Shown: positions 45,655-56,326 of the stretch, in pieces
How the letters are laid out: the number at the start of each line of letters is the position of its first letter
Numbering within the stretch: position 1 is the stretch's first letter
Assembly: GCA_030144725.1 (NCBI GenBank)
Contig: JASKMD010000008.1
Location: forward strand, 15,068,183 to 15,132,182
DNA from: Haematococcus lacustris
Lineage: Eukaryota > Chlorophyta > Chlorophyceae > Chlamydomonadales > Haematococcaceae
Length of the DNA: 64,000 nucleotides
Reading direction: 5' to 3'
Position numbers and translations under genes: made by a program
The notes under the pieces: model-generated
Database searches by the model: none
What the model was told of the DNA's origin: nothing
The model's input: only the letters and a program-made list of their open reading frames with translations

Positions 45655-45745
45655 TTGCTCTGTCCACCAGCACAGCTCCAGTAGGCGCCACTTGGCCTTT
45701 TCAATGCGCTTGAGATTAATCAACTTGACTCAGCAGTGCATTACA
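45655..45745 (-). pseudogene. Fanzor C-terminal scrap interrupted by another Fanzor element
   Basis: On the minus strand INLKRIEKAKWRLLELCWW matches the NLQRAGESKWRPLELCRW region of the long copy. The next element's end begins immediately after TTACAG, the place where other copies continue with the RuvC-III codons. Confidence 0.6.
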
Positions 45746-45752
45746 GCCCCCT

Positions 45753-46640
45753 TGTCCCTCACTAGGGCCTCCATTTGAGCCGGAGCACTAGGGACCACAA
45801 GTGGCCACTAGCAGGATAACTATAGACAACTAGTGGTCACTAGTGGCCTGACTCAAATGGTGTCGATGGGCTGTGTGGAGTATACCCAAATGCACATGGA
45901 CTTGGTGGATGAGTGCCCACCACCTACACTATTGCCTGACTGCGAGGGCTATTGTGTGGAGTTGACATGAAAAACATGCTCTAATGTAAGCTGATGACAG
46001 CTTAAATGGGGGGCACACATACAACTGTGGCGCACCAGGCTGCTGCTGCTGCTGGGCCTTGGGTGCCTTGTCTCGCAGCCGCTTGTAGCCCAGGCCTGGG
46101 TACTCCTTGCCCTTGGGTGTCAGAGCTGCGTGGTCTGGCCACCAGCACAGCTCCAGCAGGCGCCACCCGCTCTCCCCAATGCGCTGCATGTTCAGCGCTG
46201 CATTGCAGTCCCTGTCCAGCCACCTGCCTGGCTGTTAGGCTGGCTTGGCCTTGGCAGCCTTGCCCTTGGCCTTGCCATTGCCCTTGGTGGGCTGGGTGTG
46301 CTCAGCTGCCTGCTCAGCTTTGGTGCGCTTGCCGCGCTTGGCTGGCGGGGAGTGTTGGGCCCAGGCTTTGAGGCTGCTGGCTGTGTGGCTTCTTGGCTGC
46401 TGCGTGGGGCCTGTGGGGGCTTGCGTGGGGCCACTACCGGGCACCACATCAGGCCCCACACATGCTGGTCACGCTGCTGGCTCCAGGCTAGGCGCAGCAG
46501 GCAGAGGTCCACCTGCCCTGCTGGGGGCTTCCAACCTGCACGCCTGGTGGGCTGCTCATGGTCCACCTCCTCCTCACATGCCTACTTGCCATCTCACGCT
46601 GACAGCTCACAGTTGGCTAGAGGCACGAACCTTTCAGTTT
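45753..46640 (-). mobile_element. Fanzor element fragment B (minus strand)
   Basis: Same end (TGTCCCTCACTAGGG at 45753-45767), hairpin (arms 45771-45783 and 45847-45860), conserved non-coding stretch and C-terminal coding (to 45929) as fragment A, almost identical over about 45860-46230. It extends further into the protein: RAGWKPPAGQVDLCLLRLAW and HVWGLMWCPVVAP correspond to the segment before RuvC-III in the long copy, joined by a Lys/Ala-rich linker. A frame break separates the linker from RuvC-III. Confidence 0.75.
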
Positions 46641-46809
46641 CCTTGCCGGGCCCTTCTGTGCTTGTCGGTGCCCTTTCGCTTCTTCTTAGCCATCACGCAA
46701 TGTGATTTGAGACGAGTGGCGGGCTTCATGGAAAGTCTACGGACATGGACTGCCACTTAACAATCGACCTCCTTTTCAAGCAACTTGGGTTTCCCGTGAG
46801 ATTCATTGA

Positions 46810-47500
46810 GTGATGATCATCCCACCATGGTCCATGGCACATGGGAAGCAAGCGGTGCAATGCCGGATGCTAAAGCTAAATCAACGTGTCTGCAGCCCCT
46901 TGGTGTTGCTGCCATCTGCCTTGGGTGCAATTTGCCATTGCTGTACACCATCGTTTCAGCCAAGCAGTGCATTGCAGTCCCTGTCCAGCCTCCTGCCTGG
47001 TTGCAGTGCTTGTTTGAGTTTGGCAGCACTGCCCTTGCCTTGGTCTGTGGCCTCGGAGACCTGGGTGGGATCCGCTGTCTGCTTAGCCTTGGTGTGCTTG
47101 CGGCGCTCAGCTTGTGGGGAGTGTTGAGCCCAGGATTTGAAGCTGCTGTCAGCATGGTTGGCTGGCTGCCTGGGGCTGTCGGGGCCCTGGAGGGCACGAC
47201 ATCCTCCCTCGGACTGGTTGGTCAAACTTTGCCCAAACTGCCTGTTTTGCCAGGCTGGGCACACTGAGCAGTGGTCCACATGTGCCTCTGGAGGGTGTCA
47301 TCCAGCAAGCCTTGTACACAGAAATCTGGTTGACTTTTGGCGTCTCAGACCCATTGCTGCTCCATTCCAGTACTAATGTGAAAGCCAAGCACATAGCCGT
47401 GCAACCCTTCAGTACATCTCTCCACAGTGCCCTTGATTGTCTCCATATGCCACCAGCAACAAAGATATGATATGTTTTAGTACCATACCCCCCCAAAACC
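46810..47500 (-). pseudogene. Third minus-strand Fanzor fragment
   Basis: Minus-strand pieces read RRLDRDCNALLG (RuvC-III, near 46965-46995), LKSWAQHSPQAERRK-like linker and AVWAKFDQPVRGRMSCP (equivalent to SAWSKRFEAPVRGLMWCP). Pieces are in different frames, so the copy is degenerate. Confidence 0.6.
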
Positions 47501-47793
47501 AGTTTTACATTGAAAGTCCCCTAATGTGGGCATGTCGTTGCTTTTGTCCACCTACTTGAAGATTGGCACCACAACTTTTGTAGAGGCTGCTACCCATCCC
47601 ATTGCCCCTATCAAAGCTAGCAGCTTGTCAAAAACATGATCACGTGGCAGTCTAAAGGCACTCAAAGTTGTGCACATGGACATGCAAGCATGCTACTTGC
47701 ATAATCGCTTGCTGGCCTTTGCAGCTTTCTTGGCTGCCTCATCAACCACCTCATGATTGAAATAGAACCTATCCTCTGCTGGAAAACGTAAGC
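47501..47793. other. Unassigned spacer between Fanzor and pogo remnants
   Basis: No reading frame or repeat relationship was recognised here. Confidence 0.4.
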
Positions 47794-48448
47794 TTAGCTG
47801 CGGCTGGGCTGATCGCTGAGCTGCAACACGCAACATTGCGGCGTCGACTGTCGAGGGGACCCAGGGGTTAAAGGCTGGTTACTGCTTGCCACCCTCCATG
47901 CTGGCTGCTGTGCTGCTAGCAAGATATCTTTGTTTAGGGGGTATAAACCACTTTTCTCAAATGCACGCTCTTCTCGACGTCGCACTACATATATTGTTAT
48001 CGGTTTATATTTGCTGTTTATATTTTAGTAATTATAACTAAATGCCGAGTGACGCCATTTTGTGCCAAGGGGCTTCTCCATTCATATCTTCCACCGTGAC
48101 CCATCGCGTAATCCATTGCGTTGTTTTAATGGCTGCAAGCAATGCCGTCTTGGTTACCCCCGCACCCTGCTGCTGGCCCCTCACTACCAAGTCACGCAAC
48201 TCCTCCTCTTCCACAGCTGACAAAGCTGTTGGGCGCCCACGTTTTGCAGTCACCCCACCCCGCTTGATGACTCTGTGGAGGGTGGCATATGGAACGCCAT
48301 GTTCCCGGGCCACAGCTGCCATGGATGGCTGTGGCTGCACCCTCTTCATGTAAGCATTAGCAGCTGCCAAGAGCCTTTTGGCTCTTTCGCCTGTGCTGTC
48401 TTGAGCCAAGCTGGACTGTCGAGAAGCACCAGTGGTTAGTTTGGCCAT
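47794..48448 (-). pseudogene. Pogo/Tigger-like transposase remnant with catalytic core deleted
   Basis: N-terminal part (48448-48038): RVQPQPSMAAVAREHGVPYA then TLHRVIKRGG and KRGRPTALSAVEEEELRDLV, a psq/CENP-B type helix-turn-helix followed by an AT-hook-like RGRP. C-terminal part (47985-47794): RAFEKSGLYPLNKDIL, the end signature of DDE_1 transposases (F-x-x-x-G-x-x-P-x-N). The D-D-D/E core that should lie between is replaced by about 50 AT-rich bases. It is therefore a non-autonomous derivative. Ends and a TA duplication were not located. Confidence 0.72.
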
Positions 48449-49388
48449 AAGGGCTGGTAGTGTGCGGTAGGACCTGGGCGCATGAGGCCGAATAAATGAG
48501 ATGAGAGCTGAGAGAGAACATTATTGATGCAAGACCGCGGCCAAAGGGTAGCAATAAACCAAAGCGCACCAACTGCGCTACATTGGGTACCCACCAAGGT
48601 GTCTAGAAGGGCCGCGCTCGCATGGGTATTTCGTCGCGCTAGTGCACGCGAGACCTTAACGGCCGGTAGGGTTCAAACGGGCGTAACCGGCGGCAGCCAA
48701 ATCTCAGCCGACAAAACGCGATAGTCCGCCGCAAACCGACCCACAACGTCCTCATAACCTCTAACGACCGTATATGAAAGGAGGCATGCGTGTTGAAGAG
48801 CGGAAATGGGAGAACGGCCAGTATAGGCCTACCCAGATTAGGAACCTTTCTGTGTAGCGTTGCGTTTCGTTTGTTCAGCCGGTTCCCACAGCCAAGGTGA
48901 CAGCGTTGCCTTTGGTTTGCCACCAGGTAGGTGCTGGCTGAGCTGGCTGCGGCCAAATGCTGGAAGTGGGGCAGACCATCACTAGATGTTGCTTTGCCTT
49001 GCAAAGCGTTGCAAGCCACTGCTACTCCTGGCCCTTGAGCTCAGCTCCCACCTGGCCAGGTCCCCAGTCAGCAGCCGGCTCTCCTTACCCCACACCCCTG
49101 AGGCTGCACTAACACCTGAGTCCTGCCTGTGTCCACCCCTGCCCAATATGTGTGCTAGGTTCCTACACAAACTTACACACGTCAGCTTTGCCCTTACCAA
49201 TGCGGAGCAGAGCAGGGGGGCCTGCTGCTGCTCCTGCCATTGCACTCCTGCTGCTGGCAGTGCCTGCTGCTGACTCAGCCTTGTCCCCAGGCACCTAGTC
49301 CCAACACTCGTCAACACCCAAGCAACTCCCCCCAAGCCAACCAAGCAGTTGCACACCCTCACCTCTGCCTTGCCTTGCGCGCGAGCAG
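48449..49388. other. Spacer before the YCII exon
   Basis: No gene recognised. Bases around 48771-48820 (ATATGAAAGGAGGCATG core) are related to 24298-24345 in NOL10 intron 3. An earlier exon of the YCII gene must lie here or have been lost. Confidence 0.4.
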
Positions 49389-49537
49389 GCGGACGCTGGC
49401 AAGCTTGTGATGGCAGGAGCAGTGGGGGAGCCTCCCAGCGGCGCCACGTTTGTCTGGTCCCCCGCAGCCAGCGAGGAAGACATACGCCGCTTCGTCCAAT
49501 CTGACGTGTATGTGTCAGCCGGCCTGGTGACCGCCTG
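49389..49537 (+). CDS. YCII-domain protein, single recognisable exon
   Basis: Between acceptor GAGCAG and donor GTGAGC the exon reads ADAGKLVMAGAVGEPPSGAT then FVWSPAASEEDIRRF and SDVYVSAGLVTAW. A-G-K-L-x-x-x-G-A ... D-x-Y-x-x-x-G-L-V-T-x-W is the YciI/YCII fold, a small dimeric alpha/beta domain of uncertain enzymatic role. The family normally continues with a basic Arg-Trp-Thr stretch that I cannot find downstream; a Fanzor-derived element begins 228 bp later. The N-terminal exon was not identified. Confidence 0.65.
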
Positions 49538-49764
49538 GTGAGCGGGGCTTGCAGGTGCAGGTGTGCAGGTGAAGGTGCACAGGTGCTGGTGCACAGGTGC
49601 AGGCACTACAACCACCACCTATTGTCCCTGCAGCATCCTGTCCCTTGAAACTGACTGTGGCTGATGCTACTGACATAATGGTCACATCGACACAACTGGG
49701 GGACCATACAGTTGAAATGATGATACCAAGGCATCATCTGTGGCATCACGAGGTACAGCCCCCT

Positions 49765-50520
49765 TGTCCCTCACTAGGGCCTCCATTTGAGCCGGACCAC
49801 TAGGGACCACTTAAGGCCACTAGCGGAAATACTAGGGCCATTGATGTACACCATTGTGACGTGCATATAAGTCTTCAAGCGTTGCACATTGTCATCTCAT
49901 GAGCTCCTATTAACCGTTACAACCATCCTTTTAGCCTTACAGTCCCTGTCCAGCCTCCTGCCTGGTTGCACTGCCCTTGCCTTGGACTGTCGTGCCATCA
50001 CGAGGTACCACCCATGCTGCACTGCACTTCACTGCGATGTAGGTCCATCGCCCCTTTCGCTGTGGTGGTGAAGGGTGCTTGAAGCAAAGGATGTCAGCTC
50101 CAGGTGGTCGAGCCAAGGGGATGAAGGGTGCCTCTCATCCTCTCTGTCTAAGCCTAGAGCCCTTTTGGTGCTCCAAATGATAGCATGAGTTGTAACACAG
50201 GTTGCGAAATTCATAGCTGTGAAGGTCTAGTTTGTAACCAACGCCGCCTGCACCAATGAAGGGCTCGAGGAGCGAGCCCGGCGGCCTGAAATGTGATTAT
50301 ACTTCCCCCATATAGATGCTAGGAACAGAAAGTTCATTGTTGCCGCTACTCACCACTAGAACGATCGACAATGAGCAGCTGAAATGTGTACGCCATCGGT
50401 TGCGCCGGCATGGCCTCATTCGCAAGGATTACCGCGCCGCTTGCCAGGAGCCACCTGACCTTAATACCATTTGAGTGGTCCCTTGTGGTCCGACTCAAAT
50501 GGAGACCCTAGTGTGGGACA
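49765..50520. mobile_element. Non-autonomous Fanzor-associated element with inverted ends
   Basis: TGTCCCTCACTAGGG (49765-49779) is mirrored by CCCTAGTGTGGGACA (50506-50520), 14 of 15 positions pairing, and the next block CTCCATTTGAG(C)CGG pairs with CGACTCAAATGGAG. A hairpin with arms 50467-50476 and 50491-50502 sits inside the right end. Inside are a scrap of RuvC-III coding on the minus strand (about 49940-49965, RRLDRDC) and 49985-50283, which matches 40850-41145. No target duplication was clear. Confidence 0.72.
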
Positions 50521-50668
50521 TATTAGTGGTGCTCATTGACATGTTTGAAACATGTATTGCCAGTCTCTAATTCCCTTGCTCGATGCTGACTATGCGGCGC
50601 GCGAGCCAAGGCGTTGAGTAGCTCCAGCAAGCAGTAGTTGTGCGACTTCGACATATCCGCACTTCATC

Positions 50669-52803
50669 ATGGGCTGCGGCTCGTCCCACCCTCCTAAGGA
50701 GCCTCGTAAGCACCAAGCCGTACAACTGCGGTTGCGAGCATCTTGTCCACAATTATAGTTGCTGGCGAAATGGAAGCCCATCAGCACAGCAGTGGAATGG
50801 CGGTCACAATGCTCTGTATAGCGTACCCCAAAGACTTGGCTTCGGACATGTCACGTGCTCCGCGTTTGATGCAGATGACCATCATTATGCGAAACCTCAG
50901 CAAGCAGCTTACGGACAACCTGGCTACCCTGCTCAACCAGGCTATCCACAACCCGGCTACCCACCACAACCCGGCTACCCACCACAACCCGGCTACCCAC
51001 CTCAACCAGGCTATCCACAACAGTCTTACCCACCTCAAGGTACAGCATTGCTGCTCTGTACTGACATGTGCCTGATGCTTGATCAACGCTGCCTGATGGT
51101 AGATTGACCTGGAGCACCTTGGCCCTGTAAGCAGCTAAGCTGATCCCCAGGGTGAACCATCACACGTGCCACTGCACCCACCGTGTCTCAGCCCTCAGCT
51201 GCTGTTGCTGTCAGCGCAGCTGGCCACCTCCTGAGTGGTGCTGTCCCCCACTCTTGCAGGGTACCCCCAACCCGGCTATGGGGCACCCCCAGGTAGGCAG
51301 TGCATGGCATGGCCTTCATACTCACTGGGCAATCATTACAGAGTGCTCTATTGCTGCCTCATGCTCATGCTCATGCCACCACCTCTCAGTCCTTGCCAGC
51401 ACTGCAAGCAGCATGATTGGAGTCAGGCAGAGACTCCAGTGGCTCAGTTCACGCTTCAGGGTCAGACTGCCCAGCCCAGTGTACCTGCACATGCAAGGGG
51501 CTCTTGGATCGTAGGTGGCTCTCACTCCATTCTTCCCTCCCTCCCACCATGTAATCCATGGGGTCTTCCCTCCCTCCATCCTCCCTCCCTCCCCTTTTTG
51601 TTTTACATAGGGGCATACATCCCGGCACCTCCTCCCTCACTAGGGACTGCTACGAGGGACCACTAGGGACCACTGGAGACCACTACGTGGGGGCGGTGTT
51701 TTGCTGTGTGGAGTTATGTTCCTAAGCACATGACATGGGCCCCTACCACCTACACCATTGCCACAGTCTATAGTTGGCATGACAAACATGCACTAATTGT
51801 AAGCTGATGGCAGCTCAAATGGTAGCACACTACTGTGCCACAGGCTGCTGCTGCTGCTGGGCCTTGGGTGGCTGGCAGCTTCAGCTGCTCTGGCCACCAG
51901 CACAGCTTCAAGCATTCCAGCGCACCACAAGGCCGCCTCGAGGCTGCAGCCCTCGCGTTCAACCCGTATGCCTTGCCACACTGGGGCCTGCCAAGCCGTC
52001 CATGCAGCTGCACATCCCTGCGGGCCAATGTGCTGCTGTGCCATTGAGCACACTATCAAAGCAAGGGTGCAGTACCGTCACCTCACACTCGCCCATTGTG
52101 CCCACAGCTTAACAGCTGGATGTCTGCCACCGCCCCGCATGCATGATCTTGCAGGCATGTATGGCCAGCCAGGCTACGCTCAGCCGTACCCACATCGCCC
52201 GCATCATGGAGGAGGCGGCATAGGCATGGGCGGTGTGGCCCTGGCGGCAGGTGGCGGCCTGGTGAGTGCCTATCCTTCCCCCCAGCCAGGCACAACAAAC
52301 TGTTTGACTGTCCTGCTTTGCTGTGCTGCCGCTGCCGCTGCTGCTGCTTAGTGCCAAGAGGTCATCAGGTCAAGCTAAGCTGTACAGGCATGGACTTGGT
52401 AGTTTGGCCAGGAAGCCCGGTGGTTAGGGATACGCCTGCTCCTGCCTGCCATCACAAACATCGTCGTCACATGGCATTTGCCGATGTACATCATATCTGT
52501 AGACATGGCATGGCTGTTGACTAAACCAGGTGGTGTAGCCTTCACGATGGCAGTGTAGTGGGGTGCCCAGCTAGGGCCACATATCAGCAGCAGTTGGCTG
52601 TCAGCAGCAGATGCCTGTCAGCAGCTGCTATGACCATGTGGCAGCGCCAGGTGTATGGCCATGCACACACCTGTGCTCGAGGTTGCGATGCAGCAAGCAC
52701 TGCAAGGCTGTATTGATGTGGTCATGCATGGCTACAGATCGGCGGCATGCTGTTGGGCGCTGCCATGGAGGACGCCATGGATGATGGGGGCGGCGGCGAG
52801 TAA
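50669..52803 (+). CDS. GYPPQ/glycine-rich protein with acylated N-terminus, interrupted by a transposon
   Basis: Exons 50669-50705 (MGCGSSHPPKEP), 50875-51039 (YAKPQQAAYGQPGYP, then six PQPGYP-type repeats), 51260-51292 (GYPQPGYGAPP), 51611 onward (GAYIPAPPP), 52155-52261 (MYGQPGYAQPYPHRPHHGGG to ALAAGGGL) and 52738-52803 (IGGMLLGAAMEDAMDDGGGGE, TAA). The layout, XYPPX repeats then a Gly/Ala hydrophobic C-terminal segment, is that of plant glycine-rich protein A3 and related tail-anchored-like proteins. MGCGSS predicts myristoylation at Gly2 and palmitoylation at Cys3. Exon 4 runs into a Fanzor element end at 51633 and reaches TAG before any donor; skipping exon 4 would keep phase (phase 1 to phase 1). 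Confidence 0.75.
51633..52100 (-). mobile_element. Diverged Fanzor element fragment C inside the GYPPQ gene
   Basis: Starts TCCCTCACTAGGG (51633-51645), has GGGACCACTAGGGACCACTG repeats, then CTGTGTGGAG and ACCACCTACACCATTGCC as in fragments A and B, and on the minus strand CLKLCWWPEQ, equivalent to LLELCWWPDH. The right end is not defined. Confidence 0.65.
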
Positions 52804-53147
52804 CTCACGAGTGGTCCCATTGCCTGGCAGAGTGCCATGGCGCGAGTGTGTATGGCCAAGTGCCATGCACCTGGTTTAAAGCGGCGTAGGAGGGAGCTGT
52901 AGCCCAGGCAGGAGCAACGGCGGAGTAGAGGTGCCTCCAGGTGTAGAGCTTTTGCTTAGTGGCCAGGTCCAAGTGCTGAGGAAGTGGCTTGGAGCCAGGT
53001 TTGTTAAGGAGCGTGTCCTACTTTGTTCACTCCACATCGAAATTTACGCTTGCTTTCTGTAGCTTCACGACATGCAAGCAGGCAGTATAGCTTAGGACGT
53101 GTCCTAGCTTAGTGTGTGTGGTCAAGTGCCATGCACCTGGTTCGGGG
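52804..53147. other. 3' flank of the GYPPQ gene
   Basis: GTGCCATGCACCTGGTT occurs twice (about 52860 and 53126) in an imperfect direct repeat. No gene recognised. Confidence 0.4.
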
Positions 53148-54085
53148 AGACGAGAAACCGCACCCGACATATAGTACGGTCCTTATGAGTTCGGTCCAAC
53201 TATTACAACTGCGTGCTTACAACACCCCTTCAACAATGGCATCCGGTTGCTGCTCGGGCAATGGGGTCAAGCACCTCTACCCTTCAACCACAGTTCCTTC
53301 AAGTGCTACAAGTGCCCCACAGCCCCTTGCTGCCCAGGCCTGGCCCGTCTTCGCAATTGGCGGGCAGTGCAGGCCCCTCAGGCAACGAGCACAACTCCAG
53401 CTGGCACCGCCACCAGCTCTTCCACCGTCCCATCCCGTGCACTACCTGACCAGTGCTGCGCTGTGGTCTCAGTCCAGCTAGGGGCCCTTGCTTCACTGCC
53501 CTGCTGCTGCTGCTGCTGCCGCCCTGCCCTGCAGGTGCTGGGTGAGGGCAGGGTGGTCTAGTGTTGTGCAGCAGCTGGCTCCAAGGGCTGGGGCTGCTGC
53601 CTGTGTGCTCTCCTTGCTGCCTAGGCCCCGTTGAAGCTGGTGTGAGCCAGCCTGCTGCCATACGGGCAGACTAGAGAACATTCAAGGGTCTGGGGTCTGA
53701 GCACCGCAACCGTCCCACAGGCAACGGGAGCCTGGCGGTGGCGTCCACAGGGGTCAGGGGGCTGCCTGGGGGGGCCAGGGGGGTAACCATGGGAGAGGCA
53801 TGCCACTAGAAGGTGTCTGAAACCTGCAGTAACCAGCCCCACTTTTACCCCCACCCCTACTATGCCCGCAGCCCTCTCACCAAACCACAGCCCTCGCAGG
53901 TGTCCCAACAGGTGCTGTGACTGCATCTGGCTGCAGGCGCAGCCCTGCCCTCCCACTCCCTCCCATTCCCTTACTTGGACACACAGACGTGCCCTCCACC
54001 TGTAGTCCACATAACCAGGAAGGGGTGACGGTGGGGCCGTCATTCGCCCCACCATTGGCACCTTTGTGCAGCGTCCAACTGCGAA
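53148..54085. repeat. Dispersed 0.94-kb repeat, copy 2
   Basis: Diverged copy of 35133-36075 in the same orientation, starting with GAAACCGCACCC and ending near TGTGCAG.TCCA.CTGCGAA. Confidence 0.65.
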
Positions 54086-54993
54086 TTGCAGGAGGGAATA
54101 AAGAGACAGGCAGGAGGAGCAGGAGGAGCAGCAGGAGACATAGCAATACAGCAAAGAAAGAAATAAGAATAAAGACTGGAATAACGAAAGAGTGGAATAA
54201 ACAACAAAAGACATTTTGCGAACAGGTAGGCACGAGCCCCTTGCACCAGTACCGTGCGTGTTGCCTTGCCACTGCGGCAGTAGGAGCAAGAGGAGACACA
54301 CAGATACAGCACAGCTCATCACAGACAGGCGCAGCAACAGAAAATAGACAGCAGAGCATGGCAGGGAGTGTGGCAAGTCACACAAGATTTCACAGAGCTC
54401 GACTCATCCGGTAGCATGGCACAGTCACTCAGCTGTGACACGCCTGATAAAATGTTCGCATGGGTCAGTTTGGGTCACACAGGCCACCTCAGGACATCGC
54501 GTTTGCACCAGCCCGCTCTATAGCTCAAGCCGTGTCTGTGTCGCTGGCCTCTAGTACGGCCGCGATGGTGGTGGGCGAACATGTTCCCCCGCGGATGAGC
54601 CTATAGTAGTGGTCTCTACCACTGGGCATCGCACAAATTGTTCCAGGGACGCGTTGCAAAATCACGTGACTGTCCAGTCGAGCGCAACAGGAGCCGGAGG
54701 TGCATCTCTAGTCCTAGTTTGCCCAGGTACGTGGCGTGATACCAATGAACGCGACATGCCCCATGCCTTGACTGACCAGATTTCGGTGTTTCTCTGACTG
54801 GCGCCAGGCACTAGCAAGGGCTCCATCCGCGACCGTTGGCACACACATGTGTCAGTATCAAGCTCATCTACACAATAGGTAAGGTTGCTGCAACATGCAA
54901 GTGAGGTGTGAGTGACAGCATCACAGCAAGCCCATGGCACGCCCAGCCATGCCACAGCCATGTTAACTAATAAAATGGTATGCCACTGAGCTA

Positions 54994-55878
54994 GTGGCCT
55001 GTTTGCACCCAAATGAAACTGCAGCCCAAGTTTCATGTGGCGCTGACGATGCGCTCAGCACTAACATGGGTATGCAACCCCCAACCTCATGTCCTCTCAC
55101 TACCACCATGTGCCATCCTATTTGGCTGCAGGAAGGCATGCCAAGGTTCAAGCACCCCAACCAGGGCAAATGCGTGCTCTGTTGCAAGTGCACTTGCCCC
55201 AACGTCACCAGGGAGTTCTATGCATGGGTAGCTGTGGGTGTGCACCAGGGGGAGGATGGGATGGAGGTGGCATGGCGATTGCGTCATGAAGCCTTGCGCC
55301 TTAAGGGTAGCCTCACTCGTGCCCCAGAGTACAAGCTGCATGTCATTGGGCCAGCCAGTGTTGTGGACAGCCAGTTGAAAGCGGCTTGTGAAGCCAAAGA
55401 CCTCGCCCTCATTGCTCACCTTGGCTGTGTACAGCTTTGTCAGAAACGGCACCAAGCTGCGAATGAAGCACCATCGCCTCAACTCACCCTGCCCGGCGTC
55501 CACCCACCACCAGCTGGCAGCAGCAAGGGGCAGGGAGGGGCAGGGCTGCAGGGGCAGGGGGCTGGGCTGGCGCATGTGGCTGCAGGTCCTGCCCAGTGTC
55601 CACCCACCATCAGGGGCAGGGGCCACACAACGTCCGCTGTCCGGTGTCCGGTGTCAACTGCCACACAACGCCCGGTGTCCGGCAGCAGCGATGGGCCCGC
55701 CACACAATCAGTGCTGGAGGTTAGTGGCCATGCATCATATGTTTGTTTTCACCACATGTTTCTGTGGACCTCCTTGTTGCAGATCCTTAATGCAGGGTGC
55801 ATGCCCCATGGTGCATGCTATTTTTGTGTGTTTCTTGCAGGTTTCACGGGCACAACCGCTGCAGCATCGGAAGGATGA
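54994..55878 (+). CDS. Transposon-internal frame, possible N-terminal region
   Basis: The frame contains PRFKHPNQGKCVLCCKCTCP, a Cys-rich segment (C-x2-C-C-x-C-x-C), then WRLRHEALRLKGSLTRAPEY and LALIAHLGCVQLCQK. Cys clusters near the start are common in DNA-binding parts of transposases. The later part is low complexity with GTC-CGGTGTC repeats. Connection to the downstream frames is inference. Confidence 0.35.
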   Translation: MACLHPNETAAQVSCGADDALSTNMGMQPPTSCPLTTTMCHPIWLQEGMPRFKHPNQGKCVLCCKCTCPNVTREFYAWVAVGVHQGEDGMEVAWRLRHEALRLKGSLTRAPEYKLHVIGPASVVDSQLKAACEAKDLALIAHLGCVQLCQKRHQAANEAPSPQLTLPGVHPPPAGSSKGQGGAGLQGQGAGLAHVAAGPAQCPPTIRGRGHTTSAVRCPVSTATQRPVSGSSDGPATQSVLEVSGHASYVCFHHMFLWTSLLQILNAGCMPHGACYFCVFLAGFTGTTAAASEG

Positions 55879-56326
55879 ACATTCCATGGAGTTGGAAGTA
55901 GCCGTCATCCGGCACGGCCTACAAGTTGCTGGGCAGGGGGCGCCACCAAAGCTGAGCGACAGGTTGGTACTTACAAAGCTCCACAATAATATACAATGAA
56001 ATGCTTGATCAACAGCAGGTAGTGAACGGCTACAACAAACAACAACTTCAGCCCTCAACCGTGCCTCGATCTTGCTCGTCATGCAGGACCCTTCTTCCTC
56101 TGCCACACAGCCTTACCAAGGAACCAATGTCACCTCCAAACCGCCAAGCTTCATGGTAAGATACCCCAACATCAGCATCAACAATCGCTCACATGCACTG
56201 ACATGCACTAGCTCTCACTTGCACTCAAGTCAGATGCCCCCTTTGTTGTGCGTGCAGCATTCTATCGGTCAACGGGCGGCTGTGGCAGTTTAGTGACACA
56301 TGGGCACGTGACTCATCTCGTGTAGA

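Noticed and set aside
52395..52450. tRNA-like A-box (TGGTTAGGGATACG)
   Set aside because: No B box or cloverleaf follows.
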